Assembly (NCBI GenBank): GCA_964058845.1
Contig: CAXKVR010000421.1
Span: 1 to 58,709 of the forward strand
DNA: 58,709 nt
Reading direction: 5' to 3'
Source of the DNA: Carex sylvatica
Lineage: Eukaryota > Streptophyta > Magnoliopsida > Poales > Cyperaceae
In this document: positions 35,504 through 47,951 of the stretch, piece after piece
Numbering within the stretch: the first letter of the stretch is position 1
Layout: the number at the start of each line of letters is the position of its first letter
Notes under the pieces: generated by a model
Told to the model about the DNA's origin: nothing
Databases searched by the model: none
The model's input: only the letters and a program-made list of their open reading frames with translations
Program-made: the position numbers and the translations under genes

Positions 35504-36310
35504 TATATGAATCCAAACTACTAGATAGGTAGTGTCGGTATAAATTTCTAATCTTTTTTAATCTTTATGGTTATTTTTCTAATTATAAATTTCTAAACAT
35601 TTCAATTAGTTTTTAAATTATTTATTTTAAAGAAGAATTACTAACAAAAAAAAATTAGAACTCCGCCTATGTTATTTTACATAGCCGGTCCCAAGCCCGA
35701 AATTAAAGAGGAGGGTAACTTTTATTTTTTAATCTATTGTTTTAAAATAATTCATAATTATTTTTAAAGTAATTGATTTAATAAAATTTTTATTTTTATT
35801 TTATTCTTTTAAAATTTCTGATTTAATTATATTTTTTATTTATATTTTATTTAACCTATTAAAAATAAATCAACGTTTAGAAAATATATTATAGATATAA
35901 ATAAATTATGAAACGATATAATTAGAATGAGAATTTGAAAATGACTCGTGTAAAGAAATAAATAAATACATTTGTATTTAGCCGAATAAATATACAAATT
36001 TTCGCATGAATAATTTTTATATATAAGTTACAAATTTTATTTATTTATATACACTATTTGATATTGAACTATTATGATTTTAAAAGTCAAATTATAAACA
36101 CGTAATGATATTCGTACAACACCGTAAAAAAAATAGAAAAAAAAACCCAGACCGGACCACCCTGCCCATCAAGGGTACCACGGACACGGGTTTTAAAAAA
36201 AATACCCGTGATATCTGGCCCGTGGTACTCGTATACCCGTGATACCCGTACCCGTGCCCGACCCCGGGTATACTCGGACCGCCCGGCCCGTACCCGTTAG
36301 CAATACACTA
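35504..36310. other. hAT 3' non-coding end
   Basis: After the transposase stop the sequence is AT-rich. From about 36150 it becomes GC-rich with CCCGTACCC/GGGTAC subterminal motifs and ends GCAATACACTA. An ACATAGCCGGTCCCAAGCCC segment at 35678-35697 resembles a motif common in plant repeats, but I cannot place it. Confidence 0.6.
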
Positions 36311-37870
36311 CCCTACCCCCTAATGACAATAAAGAGTCTTTTCAAGTTTGTAAATGCTTTTCAATTTTATTTACTAATGGGTACCAATTCGGTAAACTTA
36401 ATTATTTTCCAATGAAGATGAACACCCAAGTAAGTAATGGGCAAAGAACTAATTTTACAATTTAACTGTCTAGCTAAAGCAAAGAGTTGGCTTCCAAAAA
36501 CAAGAGTGTGTCATCGGCAAAATGTAAATTCAAAACCTTAATTGCATTTCCTAAATCAACTATTAAACCAGCAGATTGGGCCTTACTAAGAATTTTATTA
36601 AGAGCATCTGCTACCAAATCAAAGAGAAGAGGAGAAAGAGGATCTCCCTGTCGAAGACCTTGTTTACAATGGAAATAATCCCCTAATTCACCATTAAATG
36701 ATACACATGTTTGACCACTTTGCAATATATCTCTAATCCAATTAATAAAAAGTGCTCCAAAATCTCAATTTACCTTATCGAAAGCTTTTTCAAAATCAAG
36801 TTTGAGAAGAATACCTTTTTTGTTTATATAATCTAACCTGGTGCAAAATTTCATGCCCACAAACTATATTATCCCCAATTAATAGACCTTTGATAAAAGC
36901 TGCTTGAGAATCATTTATAAGTGGATCTAACACTAAAGAAAGCCTATTGGTTAATAATTTTGTAATCATTTTAAAACTATAATTAATAAGACTAATGGGC
37001 CTAAATTGTTTAATAGAAGAGGCATCTTTCTTTTTTGGGATCAAACAAATAGAAGCTAAATTTAATTTTGAAATATCTAAAGTTCTATTATAAAAGGCGT
37101 TAAATAACTGATGCAGATCAGGGTGGACCAAATCCCAAAAGGACTGATAGAAAAGAAAAGAAAGTCCATCAGGACCTGGAGCTTTGTTAGGATTACATGA
37201 AAAAAATAGTTTTGCGAATTTCATCAAGTGTAAAAGGAATCTCAAGAGAATTTTGTTGAGCAGGTGATAATTGTTCAGAAGGAGACCACAAATCATATTA
37301 TAAGCTGAGTAATCGATAAGAAGTAGTACCTAATAAATCCTTATAATATGAAGTAATATGTTGTTTGAGAACAACAGGATCATACTCAATAATACCATTA
37401 ATTTCTAATGAAAGAATTACATTTTTATTCTTCCTGTTAGTAGCTGAAATATGAAAGAATTTAGTATTTGAATCCCCCTCTAGGAACCACTTCAAACGAG
37501 AACGTTGTTGCCAATTTTTTTTTGTAAATTCTATGAAGATTAACTTGACACTCTTGCTAATGAGAATAATCAAATTGAGATAAGGTCCTAGAATCTTGGC
37601 ACAATTCAAAAGAAGCTATCTGTTGAAGGAGAGATGATTTCAATCTTCTTTTTTCCCCAATAAGATTAGCATTCCAGTCTCGTAACTTTTGTCTAAAAAA
37701 TTATAGTTTATATTTTCAAGAATTACCTAAATCAGGACCTAAATTATAAAATATCCACCAGGAAGTAACTAAGTTAACGAAACCATCCTGAGATAGCTAG
37801 ATTTTTTCAAAACGAACAATTTTATTTATGAAAAGTAGAAGCTGAATCTGTAGTTAAAATTAAAGGAATC
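36311..37870 (-). pseudogene. LINE retrotransposon, 5' half (reverse transcriptase), 5'-truncated
   Basis: On the minus strand, from high to low coordinate: GFVNLVTSWW-like sequence, LKWFLEGDSNTKFFH (about 37480), NPNKAPGPDGLSFLFYQSFW (about 37130-37190), ASICLIPKKKDASSIKQFRP, ISLINYSFKMITKLLTNRL, DSQAAFIKGLLIGDNI, CKQGLRQGDPLSPLLF (about 36640) and the catalytic HFADDTLLF (about 36500-36524). These are the conserved blocks of a plant L1-type reverse transcriptase. Stops and frameshifts are numerous. The endonuclease domain is missing: the copy starts at about 37870, right next to the target duplication, as expected for incomplete target-primed reverse transcription. The remainder is at 11956-13580. 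Confidence 0.9.
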
Positions 37871-37885
37871 TTCACATGGTGTGGT
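37871..37885. repeat. right target-site duplication of the LINE
   Basis: TTCACATGGTGTGGT, matching 11941-11955 with one difference. It closes the nested stack. Confidence 0.85.
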
Positions 37886-37891
37886 AGGAAC

Positions 37892-37998
37892 CTGTTATTT
37901 CAATCTCAACCGTTCACATTTTTTTTGTGCAAATCTTAATGGAGAAATTTTCTATGCGCAAATCTCACTGAAGATCAACGGTTTGGATGGAATAACAG
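37892..37998. mobile_element. foldback element related to the one at 9965-10163
   Basis: CTGTTATTTCAATCTCAACC pairs imperfectly with the complement of GGTTTGGATGGAATAACAG at about 37980-37998. Inside lie ACCGTTCACATTTTTTTTGTG and ATGCGCAAATCTCA. The inner words (ACCGTTCA, GTGCA.ATCT) are the same as in the 9965-10163 element. Non-coding. Confidence 0.5.
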
Positions 37999-38000
37999 AT

Positions 38001-38649
38001 TTATGTTATTCGTTTCAGATAACAACAGATTTATTTTTGGTGTGCTATTCTCATACCATATAATATTAAGAGCCGATTTTTTTTTTGTTCTGTAGAATTT
38101 TAAAATATATATTTTAAACACAAATTTTGTGTTGTTTGAGATAAATGATGTTTTTGCAAATGAACATGAAATTACTTGTCAATTCTTTTTTTTAATAACC
38201 TTAACAAGTAACACTATTAGAATTTTGTTTCTGTATAGAATTGTTTTATTGGATGACTTCTTCCTTACCGTTATTTTGCACAATGTCATTCGTTTATTTC
38301 AATTTTTTATCTTTATGTAAAAGTGACTAGGATGGTTTGAGAGAATTAGACAAAATAACATGTGCATTGGTTTTTCAATATAATTTTTAATTTTTTTTGT
38401 TGTAACTGCAAATAGGCGGACCCACATAGAACCGGGGAGGACAACCACTTTTTGAATTTTGAATTTTTCTAAAGATCTATAGGTTCATATTAACTTTATC
38501 CTCCTTCCGAAATTTTATTTATTTTTCTCTGGATTTTCTGTTCTTGAATTTTATTTGTTTTTTTCTGGATTTTTTTATTTATAATTTAGTTTAAATTTAG
38601 AAATAAAATTAAGATAAATATTTTGAATTTTAATTGGTAATGAGAATTA
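38001..38649. other. intergenic, no gene seen
   Basis: T-rich sequence with no credible frame. A GGCGGACCCACATAGAACC segment at 38415-38433 is locally GC-rich and may be a remnant of an older insertion, but nothing more can be said. Confidence 0.35.
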
Positions 38650-38654
38650 TAAGT

Positions 38655-38890
38655 TGTTGGTTGTAACAATAATCTTTTCCGTTTATTTGACTAATTTGCA
38701 AAATATACAATTATTGAATTTTATGATTTTTTCTATTTTTAGAGTTATGCAGGTACAAGCTAATTGAAATTGCAAGATGGAATGCTTGAACTGAAGAAAT
38801 CATGAAGATACTTATCAAGATTTTAAATTGTAATACTTTAAACTTGATAAAGTACGTTTGATGTTGTTTCAACAGTATACAAATATTGGT
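38655..38890 (+). repeat. truncated 5' LTR of the copia element
   Basis: About 236 bp aligning with the first part of the 3' LTR (48616 to about 48857), ending in TATTGGTAACGTTTAT. The rest of the LTR and the primer site are missing; the sequence jumps to an envelope-end segment rich in GAAGAAGAAG. Confidence 0.85.
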
Positions 38891-38898
38891 AACGTTTA

Positions 38899-39641
38899 TT
38901 AAGAGAAATGTGATGAAGAAGGTCATGAAGAAGAAGAAGATGAGGATTGTGACGACAACGACGACGAGTAGATCCATCATTTTTTTTTCTTCTTAAATTC
39001 AAACTTTGAAAGCATTAATTTGTTTGCTATGGATTGGACATTAATTCTCGTAAGTTGCATGTTTGATTTGAATATTAATTAACTCAACTTGTAGGTTTAA
39101 TTGTTTAAATTGGTTATGTGTTGCTTGAAATATTGAAGTATTGGTGTTTTTAAATGCAAAAATATCATTTGTTTGACTTGCTTGAATTGCTAGATCTTGA
39201 AAATTTATTTATTGATGTAGGTATGCATGAGAAGTATGAATTTATATGAATTGATGACTTGTCAAGGATTAAATTACAAAATTATTGAATGCGTATACTT
39301 GTATATCTTGGACCCTTGACAAGTTATGTAATATGTATTGTGATATGCGTGAAATGACTTGTAAATTTGTCAAGTAAAATTTTAGAGTAAAACTCTCAAT
39401 TATATTTCATTAGTGATTTATCAATATAATATTGCTAAATTGAGTGGAAGTGCATATTTTTAGGGAGAGCACTTTGAAAATGTGCTTATTTTTCTCTATT
39501 TCGTCGATTTTCAAAATGGCGAGAAATTGGTACCAAATGCTAGACATGCAAAATAACAATTTGATAAACCAAATTGATAAATAATTCGATTTATGCACTT
39601 ACTCGCATTGTATGTTTTGTAAATCTTCAAAAGGGGGAGAT
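38899..39641 (+). repeat. duplicate of the copia envelope end and 3' region
   Basis: Corresponds nearly base for base to about 47873-48615: GACGACAACGACGACGAGTA, then TTAATTTGTTTGCTATGGAT, down to the polypurine tract AAAAGGGGGAGAT (39629-39641). It ends exactly where an LTR should begin. Confidence 0.85.
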
Positions 39642-39705
39642 TGCTGGTTGTACCAATAATATTTTTCGTCTATTTGACTAATTTGCAAAACATACAATTA
39701 TTGAA
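39642..39705 (+). repeat. internal LTR-start fragment of the copia element
   Basis: TGCTGGTTGTACCAATAATA and the following bases match the first 64 bp or so of the 3' LTR, then switch abruptly to gag sequence (ACCAAACAAATC). It follows a polypurine tract, so it is the remnant of the middle LTR of a dimer. Confidence 0.8.
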
Positions 39706-39779
39706 ACCAAACAAATCAAGAAAGATAATGATCTTGAAACCAATGCCATATTTAACTTGGTTTTAATCGGTTGTCTCAA

Positions 39780-42700
39780 TCTTTGGTAGCTCCTCAATCG
39801 CAAAAGAAATGTGGGATGCTCTTGTAAACCGGTATGAGGGAAACACCCAAATTAAACGTACCAAGATAACCGGTTTAGATGCCAAATTTGAAAATCTAAA
39901 GGTAGAAGATGGTGAAAGCATTGATGATATGTATAATAGACTTATGCATATCCAAAATTAATTTACCAAATTGGGAGAACCGCTTTCTAGCAATAAGGTT
40001 GTAGGTTAGCTATTGGGGGTGATGCTCATGAGGGATAGATGGTCGAATTGGTGAGTGCACTAGAAGCAATCCAAGGCACGCATGACTCATTCACACCAGA
40101 TGACCTTTATGCACATTTCTGTAGCTTTGAAGAGAAGCTTCGGCAATCCGGAGAGCTAAAACAAAGCTCAAAATCTAAAACCGTGGCTTTTCTGGCACAA
40201 AATCGTAACCCCTCTAGCTCCTCAAATACACGTCTATCAAATGACCAATTCATCTACAAAATTGACCACGAAACATCCAAAGATGCCATTCTCTTATCCA
40301 AGATGTTCCAAGGGATGCTCAATTTCGAAAGGAAATACAACAAGAAAAGAGAAGAGAAAGCAAACGAGGAATGTGTTTTGCTTGCTATCCAAACTTGCTT
40401 CAAACTCTTTCCTCAATTGAAGAATGTGGATGGTGAAGGGCAACAAGATAGAAGACCAAGGCAAAAGTACGAAAGGTACAAAGGCAAAAAGAAGGCTAAA
40501 GCAATGCAAGCATTGTTCTCGGATGATAGTGAGGTGGAGCAATCCGACCCGGAGTCGGAGGATGAACAAGAGATCAACCTTGTATTGATGGCAAGTGTAG
40601 ATGAAGATCCCTCTACAATCGACATTGACTCAATTATTGCAAGCAAAAACATCACCGATAAGACACCATCAACTTTCTCATGGATCTTGCTAAATCAAGA
40701 TACACCAAGAAGGGAGATGGTGAAATCGATACTTCAATAAGCTTCACTAATGAGATACATTCGAACCTTAGTCTTGATGGTTATGAGACCGAACTTGAAT
40801 TTGATAATAAAATTGAGGGTGGTGAAGAATATAGTGAAATAATTGATGAAGCCAATTGTATAATCACCAATGAGACAAGTAATTTTACAAATATAATTAT
40901 AACACGGTACGATGATGAAACTAGGTGGCAATCTCTCCTTGATGAGTCAAATAGAACCTTGATTGAAAATGAAGGTATAATTTAAAAATTAATTACCAAA
41001 AATGACATGTTAGAATGTGAAATTAAAAATCTAAAAACATCACACATAGGTGAAATAGGCATATTAAAAGTTAAAATTCAAACCTTAGAGGTCGAAAATA
41101 GGGCATTAAGATCTCCTAGTGAACTTTCAAATGTCACTAGTCTAGATCCTTACTATGTGGATAGTTTGATCAATGGTCAATCTTATCGCAAAATGGATAA
41201 AATTGGTCTTGGATTTGAGAAGGGTAACTCCTCATTTGAATCTAACCACGTACAAGGCCCGAAAAGAAAATGGGAACATTCTCAAATCTCAACTAAGGTT
41301 AATGAACAAAAATCTTTGAAAAAGCTTAACTTTGATTGCAAGAAGTGTACTACATTTCAATTCCATACCAAAAAGGATAATACTCCCTTGCAAAAGGAAT
41401 TAAGCAAATAAAATACTTCTCAAACTTCAATTGCTAAACCAAATTATGCATTTAAGTATAAATATAGTTATAAAAATTATAAGAACAAAAATAATTTTTA
41501 ATATCATGATAGGAACACTTTTAATCCAAAAGGGTCAAACAAAACTTATTTTAAGGGACCCGATGAATGATTTTATGAACTCAAAAATAAAAATAATTTT
41601 CAAAATCAAACTCAAAGAAATAGTTTGTCAAGAGATGTTCGCCAACATCACGATAAATTTAATTCTAATAAAACTAAAAGTGTCTCATCTAGAATTGCAA
41701 ATAAGTCATTTAGTAAACACAATAGTAATTTGCATGAGGTGAAATATCAATACCCATCCACTTTCAAACAATGTTATACTACTAAAAAACAATCGATTAT
41801 TTTGTGTAACTATTGTTGTAAAAATGACCACACTTCTTTAGAATGTAGATTTAGGAATGCATACAACAAACAAAATGTTGTTTGGGTTCCTAAAGCTAAA
41901 CTAACTTAGGTTCACACTTAATCTCCCCTAACTTATTCAAATTGCCAAAAACAAAGGGGAAGATTAAAATAGGTATATGTTAGTTACTATTTCAACAATA
42001 ACTAATATATACTTTGTAGGTGTGTTTGATTACAACTCAGAAGAAAAATGCTTGGATCATTAATAGTGGATGCTCACACCATATGACCGGTGATAAATCT
42101 ATTTTTAAACTCTTAGAACGATATGATGGGGGTACGGTTACCTTTGAAAATAATCAAAGGAAGAACTCTATTATTGGAATAGGCTCAATTGGTAACTAAT
42201 AGTTGACCATATCCAATGTATACTTTATTGATGTATTAGATTATAACTTACTTAGTGTTAGTAAGCTATGCGACTCCGGTTATTATGCAAAATTTGATAT
42301 CGATGCTTGTCACTTAATTAGATATTCGGATGATACTTTAATATACTCGGATAAAAGAAAGAAAAATATTTATTACTTGTACTTTATTCATTTTGATTCC
42401 GGTGAGACTTGTCTAAGTGCCATATCAATAGGATCTAGATTATGGCATCGAAGATTATGTCATGTTTCAATCGATACCATTAAAAAATTGGTTAAATTAG
42501 ACCTAGTTCGTGGTTTACCAACACATAAACTAGAACTTGTAAATAATTTGTGTAAGGACTTTTTATCATACCACTGGTATGATCATATATGAAATTTGAG
42601 GGCTTGACCCTCATGTTTCTATTTCAAAAAAAAAAAAAACTAGAACTTAAAGGATTATGCGATGCATGTGTCCAAGGTAAACAAACCAAAAGTAGTTTTA

Positions 42701-45291
42701 AATGCAAAGACATGGTATCAACCGATCAACCCCTACAATTACTACACATAGACCTATTTGGACCCATAAGTGTACCAAGTTTGACCAAAAAGAAATATGC
42801 ATATGTAATTGTAGATGACTATAGTCGCTTTACTTGGGTCTTGTTCCTACAACATAAGGATGAAGTAATTAGTAACTTCATTGAATTTTGCAAACATGTT
42901 GAAAATGAAAATGGATTAAAAATCATTAGGATTAGAAGTGACCTTGGGGGGAGAATTTGAAAATACAAAATTTGATCAACTTTGCTCTAAAAGGTGATAT
43001 AAATATGAGTATTCAGCTCCTCGCACACCTCAATAAAATGGGATAGTTGAGAGGAAAAATTGAACCTTAGTTGAGCTTACCTGTACCATGCTTAATGAAT
43101 ATTCCTTACATAAACACTTTTGGGCCGAAGCCGTTAATATGGGCATGCTACGTGGTAAATCGCGTAAGCATAAGGTCTATTTTGAATAAAACACTTTATG
43201 AGCTATGGAAATGGTATAAGCCAAATATATCTCATTTTAGGGTATTTGGGTCTAAATACTTTGTTCTTGATGAATCCCTTAAAGTAACAAAATTTGATTC
43301 TAAATCAATTGAGGGAGTGTTTGTAGGGTATTAAATATCAAGTAAAGCCTATAGAATATACATAGCATCACAACGGGTTGTTATTGAATCCATGCATGTT
43401 AAATTTGATGAAGGTCCTAATCAAAATGTCGAGAAAGGTATTCAAATTGTAGGTATTGAAGTACCAACTCTTGACCAAGATGGAGTCGAGACAAGCACCG
43501 ACACAATTGAGAATCCATCCGAGCAAACTCAATCCGACATGGATGCAACAAATGTTGAGACGGATCCAATAGTGGTGGATGCAACCAATATAGAGACGGA
43601 TCCAATAGTTGATGGTATGAAAATAAAAAAAATACAACCTCCATGAATCGAGTATCAAATTCTCAAAGACTTAAGGGAAGTACCTTATCATTCCCTCTCT
43701 AATGTAATTGGGGATCCAAGAAAAAGGGTTAAGACAATGTCCAACTTAAATCAAATGATTGGACATTGTGCATTTGTATCTCATACTGAACCTAAAAATT
43801 TTAAAGATGCAAATGTAGACCCTAATTGGATTTGTGCCATGCAAGAAGAACTTGCTCAATTTGAAAGGAACAAAATTTGGGTATTTGTACCTAAACCAAA
43901 TGATAGAATGATCATTGGTACCAAATGGGTCTTTAGAAATAAAAAGGATGAAGATGGAAATGTTATTAGAAACAAAGCCATATTAGTAGCTCAATGGTAC
44001 AAACAACAAGAATGTATTGATTTTGAGAAAATCTTTGCACCCGTAGCTCATCTAGAATCCATTCAAATGCTTTTAGTATATGCCTCAAACAAAATTTCAA
44101 ACTATTTCAAATGGATGTTAAAAATGCATTCTTGAATGGATTCATAGATGAGGAAGTATATGTTAACCAACCATAATGCTTTATTGATCTGATATTTCTT
44201 ACTCATGTCTATAGACTTACCAAAGCACTTTATAGACTCAAACAAGCCCCAATGGCATGGTACGGTAGACTAAGTTTCTTTCTAATTAAAAATGAATTTG
44301 TTAGAGGTGAAAATAATATAACTCTTTTCACTAAGAAAATAGATGGATCACTTTTGGTAGTGCAAATCTATGTAGATGACATAATTTTTTGTTCACCTAA
44401 TGCAGCACTTGCCGAGAATTTGAGATGAGCATGATGGGTGAATTAAATTTCTTCTTGGGACTCCAAATCAAGCAACTCATGGAGGGCACATTTGTGAGCC
44501 AAACCAAGTATGCGAAGGAATTGATCAAGAAGTTTGGAATGACCGAGAGTAATACGAGCAAGACACCAATGGCAACCAATGCAAATCTTGACTTGGATCC
44601 AAATGGCACATCGATCGACATCACTCAATACTGAGCTATGATAGGTAGCTTACTCTATTTAACTGCTAGTAGACCCAATATAATATTTGCGGTATGTCTA
44701 TGTGTTAAGTATCAAGCAAATTCTAAAGAATTACACTTGAAAACCGTTAAAAGGATTCTTAAATATGTCAAGGGTAGTTTAAATTTGAGATTATGGTATG
44801 ACAAACAATCGAATTTAGACCTAAAAGGATACGCCGATGCCAATTTTGCCGGAGACCGAATGGATAGAAAGAGTACAAGTGGTACATGCCAATTTTTTGG
44901 TGGATCACTTGTCTCATGGTCAAGTCGCAAATAAATATCGGTAGCCCTTTCCATAATGAAAGCCGAGTATGTAGCGGCCGGTAGTTGTTGCACATAAATT
45001 CTTTGGATGATCAAAAATCTAAATGATTATGAAATTCATTTCCGCAACATACCAATAATGTGTGACAATACTAGTGCCATAATGATATCTAAAAATCTGG
45101 TTCTCCATTCTAGAACCAAGCACATAGAAATAAGGCATCATTTTATTAAGGATCATATTGAGAAATGTGAAATAGAACTCATACATATCGACACCAAAAA
45201 CCAAATTGCCGATATATTCACAAAACCCTTGGATCCTCAACAACACAATGAATTAAGATTTAAATTAGGTATGCTAGAACTTAGAGAATAA
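39780..45291 (+). pseudogene. copia gag-pol polyprotein, degenerate
   Basis: Broken plus-strand frames give, in order: gag (AKEMWDALVNRYEGNTQIKR near 39800; ESIDDMYNRLMHIQN), a long charged gag C-terminus (40039-41411), zinc knuckle CNYCCKNDHTSLEC with WVPK (41808-41890), and a protease site reading WIINSGCSHHMTG where the family has Asp (Asn codon at 42062-42064). Integrase follows (LWHRRLCHVS, CDACVQGKQTKSSF, LLHIDLFGP, DDYSRFTWVLF; 42440-42960), then RT ([30 protein letters not shown] at about 44366-44388) and RNase H (YADANFAGDRMDRKSTSGTC; MCDNTSAIMISKN; DIFTKPLD, ending 45291). The order PR-INT-RT-RH defines Ty1/copia. The gag N-terminus is missing and there are many stops, so it is inactive. 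Confidence 0.9.
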
Positions 45292-45339
45292 AGTATATTA
45301 AATTTTCACTTCAATGCAATTCATAGCAATCAAATTAGT

Positions 45340-46230
45340 TTATTTTGGAACAAAATTTACAGTGGCAAAATGTTGACAATGTTTGTAAAACGTTGATAAT
45401 ATTTGTAAAACATTGATAACGTTTGTAAAACGTTGATAATGTTTTTCAGCCAGATCAGTTCACAAGAATTCCTCTAAATCATTGCCAACGTTTAAAAAAA
45501 TCGTTGTAACGATTCATGCCCATGAGACTTGTGAAAATTCAAAGTTTTCAAGTCTGATCAAAATGTTGTAATGCTCCTGAAAAATATTGTAACGTTTCAT
45601 TCTTATATGCATATAGAGACTTGTGAAAATTCAAAATTTCTAAGTCTAAACAAAACGTTGTAACGCTCCTGAAAAATATTGTAACATTTCATTTTTATAT
45701 GCTCACAGAAACTTATGAAAATTCGAAGTTTCCAAGTCTGAATAAAACGTTGTAATGCTCCTGGAAAACGTTGTAATGTTTTATTCTTATATGCATACAG
45801 AGACTTGTAAAAATTCAAAGTTTCCAAGTCTGAACAAAACGTTATAACACTCTTGACAAACGTTGTAATGTTTCATTCTTATATGCATACAAAGACTTGT
45901 AAAAATTCAAAGTTTTCAAGTCTGAACAAAACATTATAACGCTCCTGAAAAATATTGTAACGTTTCATTCTTATATGCATAGAGAGACTTGTGAAAAATT
46001 AAAGTTTTCAAGTCTGAACAAAACGTTGTAACGTTTCATTCTTACATGCATAGACAGACTTTTGAAAATTCAAAGTTTCCAAGTCTCAACAAAACGTTGT
46101 AACGATTAGGTAAACGTTGTAATTAAATAAATTCACAATTTTCGAAAAAAATGGAATGTCTACAAAACGATGCTTTCAAGTCAGTGACCAAACATTGGTA
46201 ACGTTTGAAAAATATTGGTAATGTTTTATG
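45340..46230 (+). repeat. 92-bp tandem repeat rich in AACGTT
   Basis: The phrase GACTTGTGAAAATTCAAAGTT starts near 45525, 45618, 45710, 45802, 45894 and 45986, a 92-93 bp period, with a last shorter unit near 46057. Each unit also carries AAAACGTTGTAACG and TTCATTCTTATATGCAT. AACGTT words recur in the LTR (48850-49130). The array separates pol from the envelope-like region. Confidence 0.85.
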
Positions 46231-46388
46231 GCAAAAAAGGTTAAATAAGGAGCCGACCCGTCCCTTCTCTCTTTCTTCTCTCACGCCCCTTCAACTTCTT
46301 ATTTCTCTCTTCTCTCTCTCAGCAGCTGCTATCTCCCTTCTCTCTCCCAAATCTGGCCACCAAACTTAACAAAATCAAGAAATTTTTC

Positions 46389-47951
46389 TTGATTTCCTCT
46401 TCTTCTCTCTTCCCTTTACTCATTTTCACTCTCCAAGTCACCATTCCTTCTCTCTCTTCTTTCTCCAAAACCCTAGCCAAAAACCTCAACTTCAAATCCA
46501 GCGATCCGACCGTCCAATCGACGATTCGACTTCACCACTGTGCTTCTCGTGCCCTTTTCGTCTTGGATTGGTGTTTGATTCTTAAATCGGTAAACTTTCA
46601 TCTTAATCTATCTATCAATTGCACCAAAGAAACGTTCCCGAGTCAAAACGGGTGAAAGTAGTATAGGTCATCCACAACCAAACTACGTTATACACCTTTC
46701 CAACACTCACCTATTCCGAAATGCAAGAGCCCACCATAACTACTGTGGTCACAAACTCAAAAATTTACTCAATCCTTCTATATTGACAAATCCGTGGTAA
46801 CCTTAAGTCCTCAAGAGGATGAAAAATTACTTGAGTATATCATACATTAGAATTGGGACAATCTACTCAAGTGTAATGAACCGTATACTAATATACTCAC
46901 CAAGACCTTCTACCCTAATCTTGTGATCAACGACAACCCGTTCTATCTTACTACCTTTATATGCGGGAAGAAAATAAAACTCACACTTGACTCAGTTTCT
47001 CAATGGCTTGAAATCCCGAATGATGGGAAAGAAACCTATGTCTTAAGAGGTTGGTCAAGTGGTTTGACTGAAATCGCCGACCAAAACAAGACTTGATTTG
47101 ATCGCAAGAATCGAGGTGGAGCATTTCTCTATTGTTCTCATCTTCTGGCTCTTCACCGATTGATTTTTCTCTTCATCAACAACATTCTAATCCTGAAGAC
47201 AACCATAAAAACCAACATTGAGTGGGGTCTGATGTACTATCTTAGGCATCTCATTCAATTGGATAACAAAATGTTGAACTTGCCATACATTATTCATAAA
47301 GCAAGGTAGCTCTCTTACCCTATGCTTCTCTTATTCATAAAATAATTCGGATAAATAAAATTGAACTTCCTGAGGGTACTTTAAAAGATAAACTGATACA
47401 CTTGGTTGATCTCTTGACCAAACAAAGTTGGAAACATGCTGTTGCACCCGAGGGTAAGGGTATCAACAAATGGATTTTTAAAGAATGTGCCCTTCCTAAC
47501 CAATATTGGGACCTAAGAGAGAATATAGAAGAGAATACGGGTGGAGAAGATCAACCCCATACCACCTCTAGCAAGTAACATACCACCCGGTACACATGAA
47601 ACCATGGTTTGATTGGTTGATTAAATGAGAGAACATCGGTTGGAGGTGCAACAAGGTTTTAGAGATATGGCCGAAGGATTTAAGGATATCAAGAAGGGAT
47701 TTCTCGGACTTCGAACACGTGTTCGCCAAAACACAAGAGCCATTAGAGATCTTCAAGATGCCACCCATGATCTCAACACTCAATTTGTGAGACAATTTGG
47801 TGCTTCAAGTGGGACGGCATCTCAACCTTTAAACCCCAATGATGTAGAAGAAGAAGTAGAAGATCAAGAGGAAGGTGATGAAGAAGGTGATGAAGAAGAA
47901 GAAGAGGACTACGAAGAAGATGATGATTGTGACGACAACGACGACGAGTAG
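46389..47951 (+). pseudogene. envelope-like / putative plant transposon protein of the copia element
   Basis: Downstream of pol and before the 3' LTR. Broken frames at 46860-47310 read ILTKTFYPNLVINDNPFYLT, FICGKKIKLTLDSVSQWLEI, PNDGKETYVLRGWSSGL, LMYYLRHLIQLDNKMLNLPY. This resembles the domain in plant proteins annotated as envelope-like or putative plant transposon protein. The last intact part (47625-47951) is coiled-coil-like (HRLEVQQGFRDMAEGFKDIK) and ends in a very acidic Glu/Asp tail. I see no clear signal peptide or transmembrane helix in the readable parts. Function in the family is unproven. Confidence 0.6.

Larger units (their letters stand above)
13581..36310 (+). mobile_element. 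hAT-superfamily DNA transposon, 22.7 kb including nested insertions
   Basis: The ends read TAGTGGGTTGC... at 13581 and ...GCAATACACTA at 36310, an imperfect inverted repeat (TAGTG-ggTTGC against TAGTG-taTTGC). The 8-bp flanks CCCCATCC (13573-13580) and CCCTACCC (36311-36318) match at 6 of 8 positions, an aged hAT-length target duplication. Subterminal zones (13600-13800 and 36150-36300) are packed with GGGTAC/GTACCC/CCCGTACC motifs, the likely transposase-binding repeats. A hAT transposase remnant lies at 31430-35503. Removing the three nested insertions leaves roughly 4.6 kb. It splits a LINE, so it is younger than the LINE. Confidence 0.85.

Noticed and set aside
38655..39705. A separate small retroelement upstream of the copia pol region
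   Set aside because: Its parts match the LTR and envelope end of the same element, and the only flanking duplication (TAAGT) encloses the whole 38655-49679 unit.
43368..43658. Minus-strand open frames rich in aromatic residues within the copia pol region
   Set aside because: Antisense shadows of the integrase-RT linker; no domain recognised.
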